Notes: generated from the sequence alone by a model not told the origin. A stretch of 64,000 bases of DNA from Leucosporidium creatinivorum (GCA_001600635.1 BCKL01000010.1:515323-579322); one strand, 5' to 3'; counted from the stretch's first letter, positions 20,557-31,549 are shown. Made by a program: numbers and translations.

Positions 20557-23551
20557 ATGTCGACGCATCACGGCTACAGTATGTGCGATCTCGTTAACAG
20601 AGTAACGGCGAGCTCACACACCTGTTCCCACAGTCAAAGAGTTCCCATGGATCCGAGTCGATGCTTTCAACGGCGGCGCCGAGCCGGGCAGGCTCAATCC
20701 CTACACGGGCAAGGCGCCTTTCGTGCATCTTCTTACCCATGCGCATACCGATCATATTCAAGGTGAGCTATTCGCCGGATCACAGTCCAGCCCGCCCAGC
20801 TGACCCCCTTCATCGTCTCGCAGGACTCGACTCGCCCAACTTCCAAGGCCGAATCTACACCACCGCCGTCACCAAGCACCTCCTCCTCAACACGATGGAA
20901 GCAGGCGAGCGAGTTCGACAAGAGGAGTTCCCACACGCGCGCAAGGTCCTCAAATTTGCCAACCTCCGCAAGCGTAGCTCGAAAGGGAAGGGCGGCTCGG
21001 CGATGGACTTGGTGGTGAGTCCCCCCCACACTGGGCGTTGCGACTTTCGCTGATGTCTTATGTCTTAATCTCTAGCGCGAGATCCCTCTCGACACGCCTC
21101 AACGCATCGAAGGGCCCAACAACGCTTCGGTGCTCGTCACGGCCATCGACGCCAACCACTGCCCCGGCGCTTGCATGTGAGTTGAGGCGTTGGTTCCCGC
21201 CGCGAGGCGTGTGCTCACGATTTATTCCGCGACAACAGGTTCCTCGTCGAAGGCCTGGTCGACGGTGTCGAGGGAGCAGTCATCGTCACGGGCGACATTC
21301 GCGCCGAGGACTGGTGGATCGCCTCCCTCAAGCGCCATTCCGCGCTGTCCAAGTACCTGGCATGGGACGATGCTCCCGTCGCTTCTTCTAGCAAGGACGT
21401 CAAGGGCAAGGGCAAGGCGACGAGTCCATCGCTTCCCTGCCTCGACAACATCTACCTCGACACCTCGTGCGTGCTCGTCGACGAGGAGTTGGTCTCAAAG
21501 GTGCGCAGTGGGCGCTTGTGTGCTCTCTAGGCGCCTTTTCTGACCTTCACATCACCCTTGCCTACAGGAGGAAGCCGTCCACTCGCTCGTTCGCTTCNTC
21601 AGCGAGTACCCCCCTCAGACCAAGTTCTTCCTCAACGCTTGGACGTGGGGCTACGAGGTACGTTGAGCTGCTTGAGAGGTTTCTCTTATCCTAATCGAAA
21701 GCTGACGCCTCGCCTCTCCGCTACAGGAGATGCTCAAGGGCGTCTACCGAGCGTTCGGCGAACCCGTTCGTCGCTTCGCTGTTCTGCCGAGTCCGCCCAA
21801 GTCCCCACAACTAACCTCGGCAACCTGCAGATCCACCTCGACCGCTACAAAATGAAGGCCTACTCCCCTACCGACCCCAGCACCCCGCCCTTCGACCCTC
21901 TCCTCGCTTCTCTCGGCACGACCTCCACCTCGACACCTCACCGCTTCCACGCCTGCGAACGCCGATGGAAGTGCGATCAGTGCTGGGGAGATGGGCAAGG
22001 ATGCTACGAGTGGGATGCGGAGTATCTGCCGCTGCTCGAGGGTCCCAAGCAGCTCAAGCAGCCTGGGCGTCGAGCAGCTCAAGCCGAGGTGGAAGGAGCG
22101 GCTGCGGTGGACGATATCGTCTACGTTAACCCGACCGAGATGCCGAAGTGGAAGTGGGATCAGTACAGGACGAGGCTGGAGGAGACGCTCGAGTTGGCCA
22201 AGGCGAGGGAGGAGCGGGAAGGCGCCGACAGCTGCGAGTCTTCGGTCGACGAGGCTTCGAAGCGACCCAACTACCTCGTGAGTCTTCTTCTTCGCTTGCC
22301 CAACCCTCGACCGCAGGCTGACTTGCCTCGCTCACGCAGATCGTGCCCCTCGCCCGCCACTCGACCCTCCCCGAACTTCAACGCTTCGTCGGCCTCTTCA
22401 AGCCGCGCACGCTCTACCCTCTCACCATCATCGACAGCTGGGCAAACCCCTGCCGCGACTACCTCGCCATGCCAAATCTCTTTGCCGACCACCTCGCCCC
22501 AGGAGGCGTCGAGCAGCTCTCGAGGGAGGCTCGCGAGCATCGAGATCACGTCGTCGCTACTCGGCGCAGGCCACGCCGAACTCAAGTCGACTCTTCCCCT
22601 GACGACCTACCCGACCATCTCGCTTCCTTCGTCAACCACCAACTCGACACGAAANGGCTCAACGTGGAGGGAGGAGAGGACATCACCGAGCTGGTCGAGA
22701 AGTGGTCGCGGCTGAAGAGCGACGAGGAGCTGCCGCCGCTGTCGCCGAGGAAAGCGCATAGCCCGGTCCAGCAGCCATCATTACCGCCGGAAGTGGTCGG
22801 GACGTCGAGCGCCGAGGTCGAGGAGGTGCAGCCAATCGTCGAGGAGCAGCAAGAGCAGCGTCGGCCGAAGCCAGTCGAGGAGAGGACCAGAGGGACGAGC
22901 TCTTCCTCCGCTTCTCGTTTTCAACCCCTCTCGGAGGAGAAGATGAGCCGGCTGCTTTCCTACGGCGACTCGCAGTCGCAAGCCCCGCCAACCACGAGCA
23001 AGGCGGATCGCTCGCATCCACTCGCTCCTCCCACCTCGACTCCCCTTCTCCCATCGCCCGCCTTCCAAGGTCGCTCCCCTCCCCCTTCATTCAAAGAACC
23101 TCGTCACAAACGCCGCAAGGTCACGCCTCAAATCCTTGCTCCCAACTCGACCGCTCCCGACCCCTCGCCTCTCGGTCCCGCTGCTCCAGCGGCGACCAAG
23201 GCCACCACTCACGTCGACCCCACGCCCTCCTCTCGAACTCCAACCACCATCACTTCCTCATCGCTCATCGCCCCACCACCAGCCTCGCCTCCATCACGCC
23301 CAGTCGCCCGCCCTTCGCGCAAGACTCACGCCGCTCGGCAACGAGTCCTCTCGATCCTCTACCGCAAGCTTGGAGGAATGCGAGGTCCCGGCGGCGAGAC
23401 CTTCCCCTTCGCACCTGATGATCCTCGTCGACTGAGCAACGCGGAGCAGCTGGCGAGGTTGGAGGGCACGCCGAAGCAGGATTCGTTCAGGACGGTCTCG
23501 GCGAGTGTGAGCCCGCCCGAGGGAGGCAGGGAATTGGTTGTAGCGGCTTAG
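20557..23551 (+). CDS. SNM1/Artemis/Pso2-family DNA cross-link nuclease, left copy
   Basis: Spliced metallo-beta-lactamase/beta-CASP nuclease of roughly 830 residues. HAHTDH (about residues 43-48) is the metal-binding HxHxDH motif. DANHCPGACMFLVEG and VTGDIRAEDWW are the next SNM1-type motifs, and YLDTSC is also characteristic. A beta-CASP part follows (IHLDRYKMKAYSPTD, CERRWKCDQCWGDG, IVPLARHSTLPELQRFVGLF, PLTIIDSWANPCRDYLAMP). The long C-terminus is disordered and Pro/Ser-rich. Family enzymes trim DNA ends in cross-link repair or end joining. Eight or so introns are 55-70 nt. Single ambiguous bases at 21598 and 22655. The second copy is at 31790-35501. Confidence 0.9.
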
Positions 23552-23791
23552 AGCGCTTAGTGGTAGCTAAGTGTACTGTGCTGTCATCATCAAGATCTAT
23601 CCCTATCCCTCGCTCACTCGCCTGGAGGATCGAGAGCAGAGTGCCGAGCGCCGAGGTTCGCTGCAAGTCGATTCGGCGCCGACTTTGATCGATTCTGTTG
23701 CTCATCAACAGTTGCTTACAACTCCAACACTTCTGATCCGCTATTCTTCAGGACCCCGACCGTCTTGCTTCCCCTCCTGCTTCGCCCTAAG

Positions 23792-24938
23792 CTACACGGC
23801 CAAGAAGAACCCACGGTCGGGCTCTTCGAACCTCAGCTCTACACCCTTCTCATTCATCTTCTCAACCGCATACTCCACTCCATCGGGATAACGTTCCACC
23901 CACCAGGGCGCCAGGACTACCTTGTCCACCCGCCTCAACGCCGAGATGGCATCGACCACACCGGTGTCTCGGAACGGCAAAATGGCGAATAGCCGTTCTT
24001 GTGCAGGCAGAGAGCGCATGCGCCTTAGTGAGAAATATACGTCGATCTCGTAGGTCAGTCCGAGTTGAAGAGGAGGGAGGTTGGCGGAGCCGAGCGCAGG
24101 GAGCGGCGCCGAAGGAGGCAATCGGTGGTCGAGAACGCTGCTGGTGTCGAGGCGTTGAAGGTGGAGCCCAATTGTGGCAATCTCGAGGATGAAATGGAGG
24201 GGGATGCCGGTCGTTTTGTTGTGAAGGCGGAGGGTGACGAGTTGAGGCGCCATCGCGAGCACAAATTCGACTCTCGCCAGCATGGCTATCTGTACTCCGA
24301 CCAAAGAGCCCCCTCCGAAGTCCATAGCGAGGTCTACTACGTTCGGAAACGCTTCGACGAAGGAGGAGATGCTTTGAGGAAGTACGACGGCGACGAGGAC
24401 GAGCTTTCGGAGAGTTGGAAGGATCGCCGAGAAAGAGGAGATGGCGGAGGAGCGCAGCGTAAGGGTGTGAATGGGGAGGTCGGCTTGAAAAATGGAAAGG
24501 TGTCAGGCTTAGTCGGTGGAGACGGGTCGTTCACGACTCACCGAGAAGCAGACACCAGGGTTTCGTAGTGAGGCCCTCCCTCGGGAAGCCTTTCAACTCC
24601 ATTTCCCGCAATCTTTGACACCGTCTCAGCATCCACGGCACCATTACTTCACTACAAAGCTGGCCCCCAGCGAGCCGGAAAGCTTTCACCAGCGCGGCCC
24701 GCTCTGGATGCTTCCGGATCACGCCCAGCACGGCTACGGCCTGCATGTCGGTATTGATGGCGACCGTAGAGTACAGGAATGGGCGCCAAAGCTCTGCCCA
24801 TGCATGGCTGACGAGGGTGAGCGACCACAAGAGCGCTCTTATCTCGGTAGCTGGTGTCCGTCCCTTTTCGTTGGTGGCAGCAGCGAGCTCCAGGATACGA
24901 CAAAGCAGCTCCACTGGTAGGTCCTCTGCGGATGCCAT
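23792..24938 (-). CDS. F-box-like protein 2
   Basis: Two exons on the minus strand. The first, from 24938 (ASAEDLPVELLCRILELAAA, LTLVSHAWAELWRPFLYSTV), ends LLG. It splices over a short intron (GTGAGT...TTCAAG) to DLPIHTLTLRSSAISSFSAI and continues through weak leucine repeats (LRKLVLVA, LVTLRLHNKTTGIPLHFIL) to a tail WVERYPDGVEYAVEKMNEKG. It is a paralogue of F-box 1 and F-box 3, with an intact frame. It converges on the left nuclease gene (3' ends 240 bp apart), as F-box 3 does on the right nuclease. F-box function is inferred from the N-terminal motif only. Confidence 0.8.
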
Positions 24939-25290
24939 GGCGAGTCGAACGAGCGAGCGAAAGATGTGGAAGGAGCGAGAGCGACGCAAACGTCGAAAGA
25001 GGCGGACCCAGCTCGTCTCTTCGAAGAGGGCTCAGGCGTTGAGAAACTGCGCGAGAGGAAGTGTTCGAGTTGTAGTCGAGTAGGGTGGTCGAGTAGCAGG
25101 CAATGTGGAAGTTGAGCCTGGCGATGAGGTGAAGCACAGAGCAGAGATGCGGAGCAGAGGTGAAGCGAAGGAAAGGAAAGCTCGGCGCTCGGCGCTGGCT
25201 CACTCGTCCTCCCGCATGTCTATACGTATGAGCTTCGACTCGATTGAGTGGCTCTACTCCAGCATTGTAATCTTTGCCCTCTTGGCCGCC
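24939..25290. promoter_or_regulatory. Leader of F-box-like gene 2
   Basis: From 24939 to about 25195 it matches, on the minus strand, the leaders of F-box 1 and 3, including the CGCCGAGCGCCGAG doublet at about 25180-25195. The rest is the 3' flank of the GNAT-Mss4 gene. Confidence 0.55.
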
Positions 25291-26333
25291 CTACTGACGA
25301 TACCTCACTCTCTCCACGTCCAACAAGAACTCCCTTCCCTTCCTCACATTCCCTCCTCCCTCATTCTCATCCGCCACCTCAACTCCCAAATCCCTCCCCT
25401 CAGTATCATGCCATCCCAGAGGACCATGATCACAGTCGGCACAGATGAGGTATTTGATTGTCGCTGCTGCTGGTGAGGGAGCGGCGACGGCGGTCGTGGA
25501 GGAGGAGGAGGGAGGAGCGGCATTGCGGGAGAAACCGATGTTCTCGAAGGTGAGGGGCGAGGGGACCGACCAGTAGCCGGTAGAGGTGGTGGGCGAGGGA
25601 GTGGAATCGATGGGATGGGGGAGGGCGGGAAGCTGTGGAGCGGCAGAGAGGTGTCAGCTCGGCGCTGCGCTGAGGAAGGCAGGCACACGAGAAGGGAATA
25701 GACAGCCAAACGTACCTCGAAATCACTGTTATGTCCACGAACCCACTTTCCAGCTCCCTTCCTCAGCAGCAAGCACCGACACTCAGCCCTCGGGCAGAAG
25801 AGGTCCGCCGAGTTGAGGCCCGTCTCCTTATCCACGACGCCCTCGATCCCTCCTACCGCCGAGCTGGCGAGCTTCTTTCCGGGGTTCCGAATGTCGCCCT
25901 CGTCCTCCTCCTCGACCGCAGCGACGGCCGGCTTCTCCTCCTCGGCGCTGGGTGCGAAGTCGATACCGAGCTCGAACCACTTGTCCTTGCCATGCACTAC
26001 CTCGGACTCTCCCCTCAGCGTGAACCCCGCTTTCTCATACATGGCCACCAGGTTCTGCTTAGCGATAAGCACGACGCCCTCAACTCCCTCCAACTGCCTG
26101 ACCCTCTCGAGGTACTCCTTCAGCAGCGCCTGAGCGATGCCCTTTCGGCGATGGGATGCAGCGACGACAACTGAGTGGATGTTGATGTATCCTCCAGCTG
26201 GATCGTGATGCTCCATGGCTTCGTGTGTGAGAGTGCGAGAGGAGGAGAGGGTAGCGTTGGTGAAGGCGATGAGCTGGGAGGTGGTAGGATCCCAGGCGCC
26301 GAGGAAGAGTTGAGGGGCTTGCTGTTGGCGCAT
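25291..26333 (-). CDS. GNAT acetyltransferase fused to an Mss4/Dss4-like domain
   Basis: Exon 1 is 26333-25716 (206 codons) and exon 2 is 25632-25291, giving 319 residues. Residues about 10-125 are a GNAT domain with the acetyl-CoA loop SVVVAASHRRKGIAQALLKEY and VLIAKQNLVAMYEKAGFTLRG. From about residue 177 an Mss4-like zinc domain follows: DLFCPRAECRCLLLRKGAGK, then LTFENIGFSR, KYLICADCDHGPLGWHD, and the end EFLLDVERVRYRQ. Mss4/Dss4 proteins bind Rab GTPases as exchange factors or chaperones; GNAT enzymes acetylate amines. The two zinc CxxC-type pairs are present. It diverges from SPG1 across 635 bp. Fusion of the two folds in one frame is direct; any functional coupling is inference. Confidence 0.85.
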
Positions 26334-26968
26334 TCTGTAGCAATGTATAATCTTAGCTGTGCTCTAGCTGTAGCGGAAGACGACGAGCTTACTGCATCCC
26401 TTGCAAGGAAGCTGCTTCATCAGCGGGGAAGGAAGCGAGCTCGAGTTGATGAGCTGCAGGCAAGTCGGCTGCGCTGATGAGTCTGTAGTCCATTTCTGAG
26501 CTGTAGGCGACTGCTGAAGCGAGCGACGAGTGTATGTGAGGAAGCAGAGCCACTTTCGACGCTTCGACGCTCTCGACGCTCTCGAGCCTCTCTCCCTTCG
26601 TCGTCGTCGTCGTCGCTCGTTCAGCCGCCCTTTACCTCGAATCCAGCCTATCATCCTACAGCTTAGATCTTCAAAGCTCGGCGCTGCTTCTCCGTCTCCC
26701 GCCTAGCCCCACTTCTGCACCTCATCAGCGTCCGCTCAACGCGTCGACCTCCTCCCTCAACTTGCGCCTCCCCTTCTCGTCGCACCGCCGCCAACTACCA
26801 AGCTACAGCTCGAGCAGCTTCAGAGACTTAGTCTCCTACATCTCCTCTTCTCTGAACTCCCTACGCCCAACGCCCAGCTCTCACCGCCGTCTCAACCGCT
26901 CGCATTGACCCCGCGTCTCGCATCAGCTCCCTCTCCACCAATATCTTCGCTCGGACCGTTAGAGCAGC
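26334..26968. promoter_or_regulatory. Divergent intergenic region GNAT-Mss4 / SPG1
   Basis: A 635-bp spacer between divergent start codons. Several CTACAG/CTGTAG elements occur on both sides (about 26336, 26370, 26660, 26810). No gene supported. Confidence 0.45.
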
Positions 26969-28403
26969 ATGTCAGAACACGGAGCAAAAGCTGGTTCATC
27001 GGCAGGCGAGGAGAAGAACTCGTATGTCACCTCTCTTCCTCGCTTGGTCGTTCGCAGGTGCGCGCGTCCGATGTCCGTGAGCTGACGACGGTGGCTTGGC
27101 TGTAGGGTGGTGCTCAAGGTGGGAATGGTTGGAGATTCCCAGATTGGCAAAACGAGCTTGATGGTCAAGTATGTTGAGGGTGAGTTGCTGCTCTGCTCGG
27201 CGTTCGTAGAGCTCGGAGCTGGCAGGGCTTAATGCTGACTCCGAGTGCCCTTACTTCCTTGCGTAACAGGCAGCTTTGATGAAGACTACATTCAAGTGAG
27301 CTTGCCGCTCTCTGCATGCTATGTCGACGCATTGCTGACCATTCGCTCGCTCGACAGACGCTGGGTTCGTTCGGTCGCCTAGATTTCGGCGGTGACCAGT
27401 GCCAAGTAGAACGGCTTGCTAACTCTCTCACCTTGGTCTGCAGGTGTCAACTTCATGGAGAAGAGCGTACGTGTGCTTTCCTGCACTGGCACGGCTTCAG
27501 CTCAACGGCTCCAAGCTCGGCGATGTCTCTCCTCGGCTCTCTCTCGCTCTTCGCGCTAACTCTCTCCTCCCCGCTCCTCCACTTCCCACCCATCTCATCC
27601 CATAGATCTCCATCCGCAACACCGAGATCACCTTCTCCATCTGGGACCTCGGAGGGCAGCGCGAGTTTGTCAACATGCTCCCCCTCGTCTGCAACGACGC
27701 CGTGGCCATCTTGTTCATGTTTGACCTGTCGAGGAAGTCGACGTTGAACTCGATTAAGGAGTGGTATAGGCAGGCTAGGGGGTTTAATAAGGTGAGCCTT
27801 GATGTGAGGGAGGAGGGGCGGTGGGAGGAGCGCCGAGAACGGGGCGGCATGGACGCTCGGCTGGGAAGAGGTCATCTTCGAGGATCAAAGCGATGGCGGA
27901 GAGCGGAAACGAGGGGAAGTAGCTGGCTGACCTCGGCCCACCCTCGGCGCACGCAGACGGCAATCCCTTTCCTCGTCGGCACCAAGTACGACCACTTCAA
28001 CACGTTCTCGCAAGATGAGCAGGAGGAGATCACTCGGCAGGTGGGTCGCTGCTGCTTTCCTCCGCCTTCCTCTGTCGACTGCGAGCTGACTCGGGCTTGA
28101 TTGGTCAGGCTCGACGGTTCTCACGAGCGATGAAGGCGCCCCTCATCTTCTGCTCAACATCACATTCGATCAATGTGCAGAAGATCTTCAAGATTGTGCT
28201 GAGCAAAGGTGGATTCTGCTTGGCTACTACGAAGCGAGTTCGGCGCTAACCTTCTTCCTTCGCTACTCTAGCCTTCGACCTCAAATGTGCGCCTCTCTTT
28301 TCCGTAATCCGACCGAGCGCAGTACTGACACATCTGATGAGCAGGTACCATCCCCGAGATCACCGAAGTGGGCGAACCGCTCCTCATCTACGTCGACGTC
28401 TGA
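26969..28403 (+). CDS. SPG1: Septation-initiation small GTPase Spg1/Tem1
   Basis: Small GTPase split by many short introns. The P-loop is [17 protein letters not shown]. Switch regions read [14 protein letters not shown] and [20 protein letters not shown]. The guanine-specificity motif is GTKYDHF instead of NKxD, a hallmark of the Spg1/Tem1 group. The tail reads [20 protein letters not shown] with no prenylation box, as in Spg1. These GTPases act at the spindle pole body, upstream of the septation initiation/mitotic exit kinase cascade. The start at 26969 is preceded by a short open leader. It is a single-copy gene in the spacer between the duplicated arms. Hym1/Mo25, a polarity-kinase scaffold, lies at 60927-62703. 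Confidence 0.93.
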
Positions 28404-28970
28404 ACCTCCTCCGACCATCTCACTCCGGCGTCGCCGCCCATCTCGCACACTTCGCCCCTTTCATCCACTTTCGTTCCACTTCACTCTCTGTTTTAGATTC
28501 CTACTCCGCCTCACTCGCATTCGCCCTCATTTAGTAGTTCCCCCTCCCTTTTGCTCACCGGCTCAGCAATTATACCACCTTCCCCTCTTCCTTTCCCCTT
28601 CTGCAGCGGGAATGCAAAGCACGTCGTCAGTCGTTGATTCTGCGGCGCGTCGGGAGGAGGAACTTGGTCGAGTGGCTGGGGAGCGCGGCGAAGCGCTCAG
28701 TTTGAGCTCGGCGATTGGAATTCGCTGCCGTTGGTCCCTTCGCTTCAAGGTCAACATCGGGAGAAGGCGCGTCTCTCTCCATCTTGTTCTGAATTTGAGC
28801 GTACCCGTCGCTGCACCGCTACAGTCTTCCCCCGTGTTCGGCGACAGCTCGGCGACGGCGGCCCCTCAATGGATGAAACGAACCTGCAAAATAGTCTACT
28901 CCGCGGCCTCCGATGTCTGTAGTCTCGCTTTCCTCTCTCCTTCTCTTCTTTGCTACGCCCCCCCTCGACC
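28404..28970. other. Intergenic region SPG1 / F4
   Basis: No supportable gene. An open frame runs across the SPG1 3' end into this stretch but lacks homology or conserved splicing. It ends with the F4 leader, which resembles the F1 leader only weakly. Confidence 0.45.
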
Positions 28971-29947
28971 ATGCCTCCCTATCCTCTCGCCGGTGCGCTC
29001 GCCGAGCTCGCCAAGAATCGCGAGATGTGGGCCCACAATGTAGTCCTCCGAGGCGACAATGCTGGATTGGAGGCTGTGTTGTATCAAGCGGAGGTGTGGC
29101 TGCATAACGAGTATCGGAGGCAGCCCGAGGATTGGGACTACAAGAGAGATCAGGCTGTGAGGAGGAAGCTGAAAGCGGTAGCGCGGGAGTTGGAGGAGGT
29201 GAGTTGGCCAGACAGACTGAAGAGGTCACTATGAAAGCTGAGGCTGACCTTGCTCGAATGTCTAGCATGTCGGCTATCGTGCGATCCCCTTCTACTCGGC
29301 GCGAAAGGTCGGCGGCTCGGCGATGCTGATCTTGCTCTCCTCTCGAACAGTGATCACCTGGGAAACGCTGCACACGCGAGCTGTCGAGCTCTTGAAAGAA
29401 CTTCCGAAGCTTACGGTGGAGGAAAAGCAGGATTTCATGGTCAAGGTCAATCGGCACGCGGCGTTGGTTCGGAAGGAGACAAACTTGGTCAAGCTCCGCC
29501 AGCATCTGGTCGACAGGCAGCAGGCTGTGAATGTGAGCTCGAGTCTTCATGTGCCGCTTTAAGCATTCGAGCTGACAGCAGGATGCTCGCTGTAGGGTCT
29601 GGAGAAGCGCTTGGAGAAGTTGGAGGCGGCAAACGTGAGTTGGCTCATCGCCGAGCAAGGTTTCGGCGCGAAAGCAAACTCATCCGGATCTTTCTGACGC
29701 ACATAGGCTGCGCAGATGCACGAACAACAGCCCTGGGTATAGTCTTCCTTGGCACGCGATGTCATAAAATGCTCATTTCGCCTTGCAGGACCCCAATGAT
29801 CCGTTCGGCTTCAAACATGCCCACACTTGGTCGCTCGCCAAGGCCGATAGACGGGATGTGCTACTCACAAGAGGACAGCGAGGCGGGGATGGTCATATGG
29901 CATATGTGACTAGCCTGCAAGCGAGGCGGTATGGGTTGAGGGGATGA
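28971..29947 (+). CDS. Family-F protein 4 (paralogue of F1)
   Basis: Same exon plan as F1. Exon 1 is ALAELAKNREMW, then GDNAGLEAVLYQAEVWLHNEYR. A 13-nt microexon (about 29267-29279) precedes LITWETLHTRAVELLKELP and LVRKETNLVKLRQHLVDRQQ. Then come GLEKRLEKLEAAN, a small exon AAQMHEQQPW, and a last exon DPNDPFGFKHAHTWSLAKAD ending HMAYVTSLQARRYGLRG. The frame is intact across all junctions. No known domain; helical and soluble by inspection. F-box 3 starts 449 bp downstream, matching the F1-F-box 1 spacing. It lies between the two arms of the inverted duplication. Confidence 0.72.
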
Positions 29948-30396
29948 GTCGGCGGGAGCAGGAGCGGGGGGAGGAGCAAAGCCGAGCGGAGCAGCGCGTG
30001 GGGTAGACTGGCTTACTATGGGCACATCGAGGTCCTGTAGGTGGTGACGCACTTTTGAGGTAGTCTAGTGTATCTTCCCATTGCGCCTCGACTTGTCAGC
30101 TGAAGGCAAGTGCGAGCATGAGATGGAAAGAGCCAGCGCCGAGCGACGCCGAGCTTTCCACTCCTTCGCTTCAGACCTCTACTCAGGATTTCTGCTCTGT
30201 GCTTCATCTCATCGCCCGACCTTTTTTCGACATTGCCTGCTACTCGACCACCCTAGTCGACTACAACTCGAACACCTCCTCTCGCGCAGCTTCTCGACGC
30301 CCGAGCCTCTTCTCAGAGACGAGCTGGGTCCGCCTCTTCGATATTTGCGTCGCTCTCTCTCCTCCCACATCTTTCGCTCGCTCGAATCGGCTCGAC
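29948..30396. promoter_or_regulatory. Leader of F-box-like gene 3
   Basis: From about 30131 it matches the leaders of F-box 1 and F-box 2, including the CGCCGAG doublet at about 30137 and the CTCGAACACCTCCTCTCGCG block at about 30268-30287. No coding frame is conserved. Confidence 0.55.
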
Positions 30397-31549
30397 ATGG
30401 ATTCAGCAGAGCACCTACCAGTGGAGCTACTTCGTCATATAATCGAGGTAGCGCCGTCGCTCGACGACGGCAAGCTCCCCCGTCAGCAAGCAGCGACGCT
30501 CAGGAGGATGCTGTGGTCGCTCAAGTTCGTCAGTCATACATGGGAGGAGGTCTCTCGCCGATTTCTTTACGCCAACATCTTCCTCAAGGACGAAGCTTCG
30601 GCGGATGCCCTCATGCGCACTCTCACTGAGCACCCCGAGCGGGCGAGGCTAGTCAGGACGTTCGATGTGGCCCAATTCAAGCTGCATAGTGATGCGACGA
30701 TCCCCTGCATACTGGAATGGTGTGCAAAGTTGAGAAAGGTGGAGTTGACCGGTCTCCCCGGACACTGGCTGGGCAGACCTTGGTTGTGGCTCTTCGGTGA
30801 GCGCCGAACAGCCCGTCTCAACTGACTGAACCTAACACGTTATCTTTGTAGCCCATATTCCCCTCCACACCCTCATCATCTGCTCCTCCGTCATTTCCCA
30901 ATCCTCGGCGATCCTTCCGACCCTCCGAAAGCTCACGCTGGTCGGCGCCAATGTTCTTCGAGACGCCCCCGCGTTCGTCAAAACGCTTCCATGCGTTACA
31001 GACCTCTCCATCGACTTCGACGGCGACTCCCTGGTGGCACCACACTCCTCCAGCCCGTCCACGCCGGCACGACTCGAGTTTGTGGTCGCCATGGCTCCTC
31101 AGCTCGTCACCCTTCGCCTTCACAACGGGACGACCGGCATTCCCCTCCAACTCATTCTCCAAATCGCTACTATTGGTTCCCATGTCCAGCGCCTCGACTC
31201 GACCATCATCATCGACTACCAGTCATCTTCCTTCACACCGGCTCCCACGCTGGACTCTGCCAGCCTCCCTCCACTCCAGCTCGGACTAATCTACAACCCC
31301 CATGCGTCGTCCCCACTCACGATGATGGATCCGATGCCATCGCAAGAGTGGCTGTGGGCGCTGTTCGAGTACCGCGACGACGGCGCCGTGGATGCCATCG
31401 CCGCGCGGAGGAGATTGGAGAAGGTGGTGCTGGAGCCGTGGCTGGCGGAGCGTTATGCCGATGGAGTGGAGTACGCGGTTGGAAAGATGAAGAAGAAGGG
31501 TCTGAGGTTGGAGTTTGAGGAGCCCGACCGAGCGTTCTTCGCCGAATAG
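30397..31549 (+). CDS. F-box-like protein 3
   Basis: Two exons joined in frame over the intron starting at 30797 (GTGAGCGCCGAAC). The N-terminus EHLPVELLRHIIEVA and LKFVSHTWEEVSRRFLYANI is the F-box-like part. Leucine-rich segments follow (IPLHTLIICSS, TLRKLTLVGANVL, LVTLRLHNGTTGIPLQLIL), then the tail WLAERYADGVEYAVGKMKKK. It is closest to F-box 2 in the middle part (both read VAMAPQLVTLRLHN-type) and to F-box 1 at the start. The frame is intact. It converges on the right nuclease copy, 240 bp between stops. Confidence 0.82.

Larger units (their letters stand above)
16758..25195. repeat. Left arm of large inverted duplication
   Basis: Gene order F3(-), GPI protein(-), nuclease(+), F-box 2(-) is the mirror image of 30131-39276. 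From about 18346 to 23655 the copies are nearly identical apart from a patch at about 20740-21285. Outside this the homology continues but is strongly diverged (F3 versus F5, F-box 2 versus F-box 3). The intergenic distance between nuclease and F-box stop codons is 240 bp on both sides. Confidence 0.85.
28700..31549. repeat. Direct segmental duplication (F plus F-box pair), copy 2
   Basis: Colinear with 2600-5471 in the same orientation. Its F-box half is also the inner end of the right arm of the inverted duplication, so two duplication types share this gene. Confidence 0.7.

Noticed and set aside
22683-23090. Antisense open frames over the nuclease C-terminal exon, repeated at 32251-32658
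   Set aside because: Shadow of a Pro/Ser-rich coding exon on the opposite strand; they repeat only because the nuclease is duplicated.
25296-25343. An earlier stop for the GNAT-Mss4 protein at 25344 when read in the intron-retained frame
   Set aside because: The spliced frame continues to 25291 and ends EFLLDVERVRYRQ, which fits the Mss4 C-terminus.
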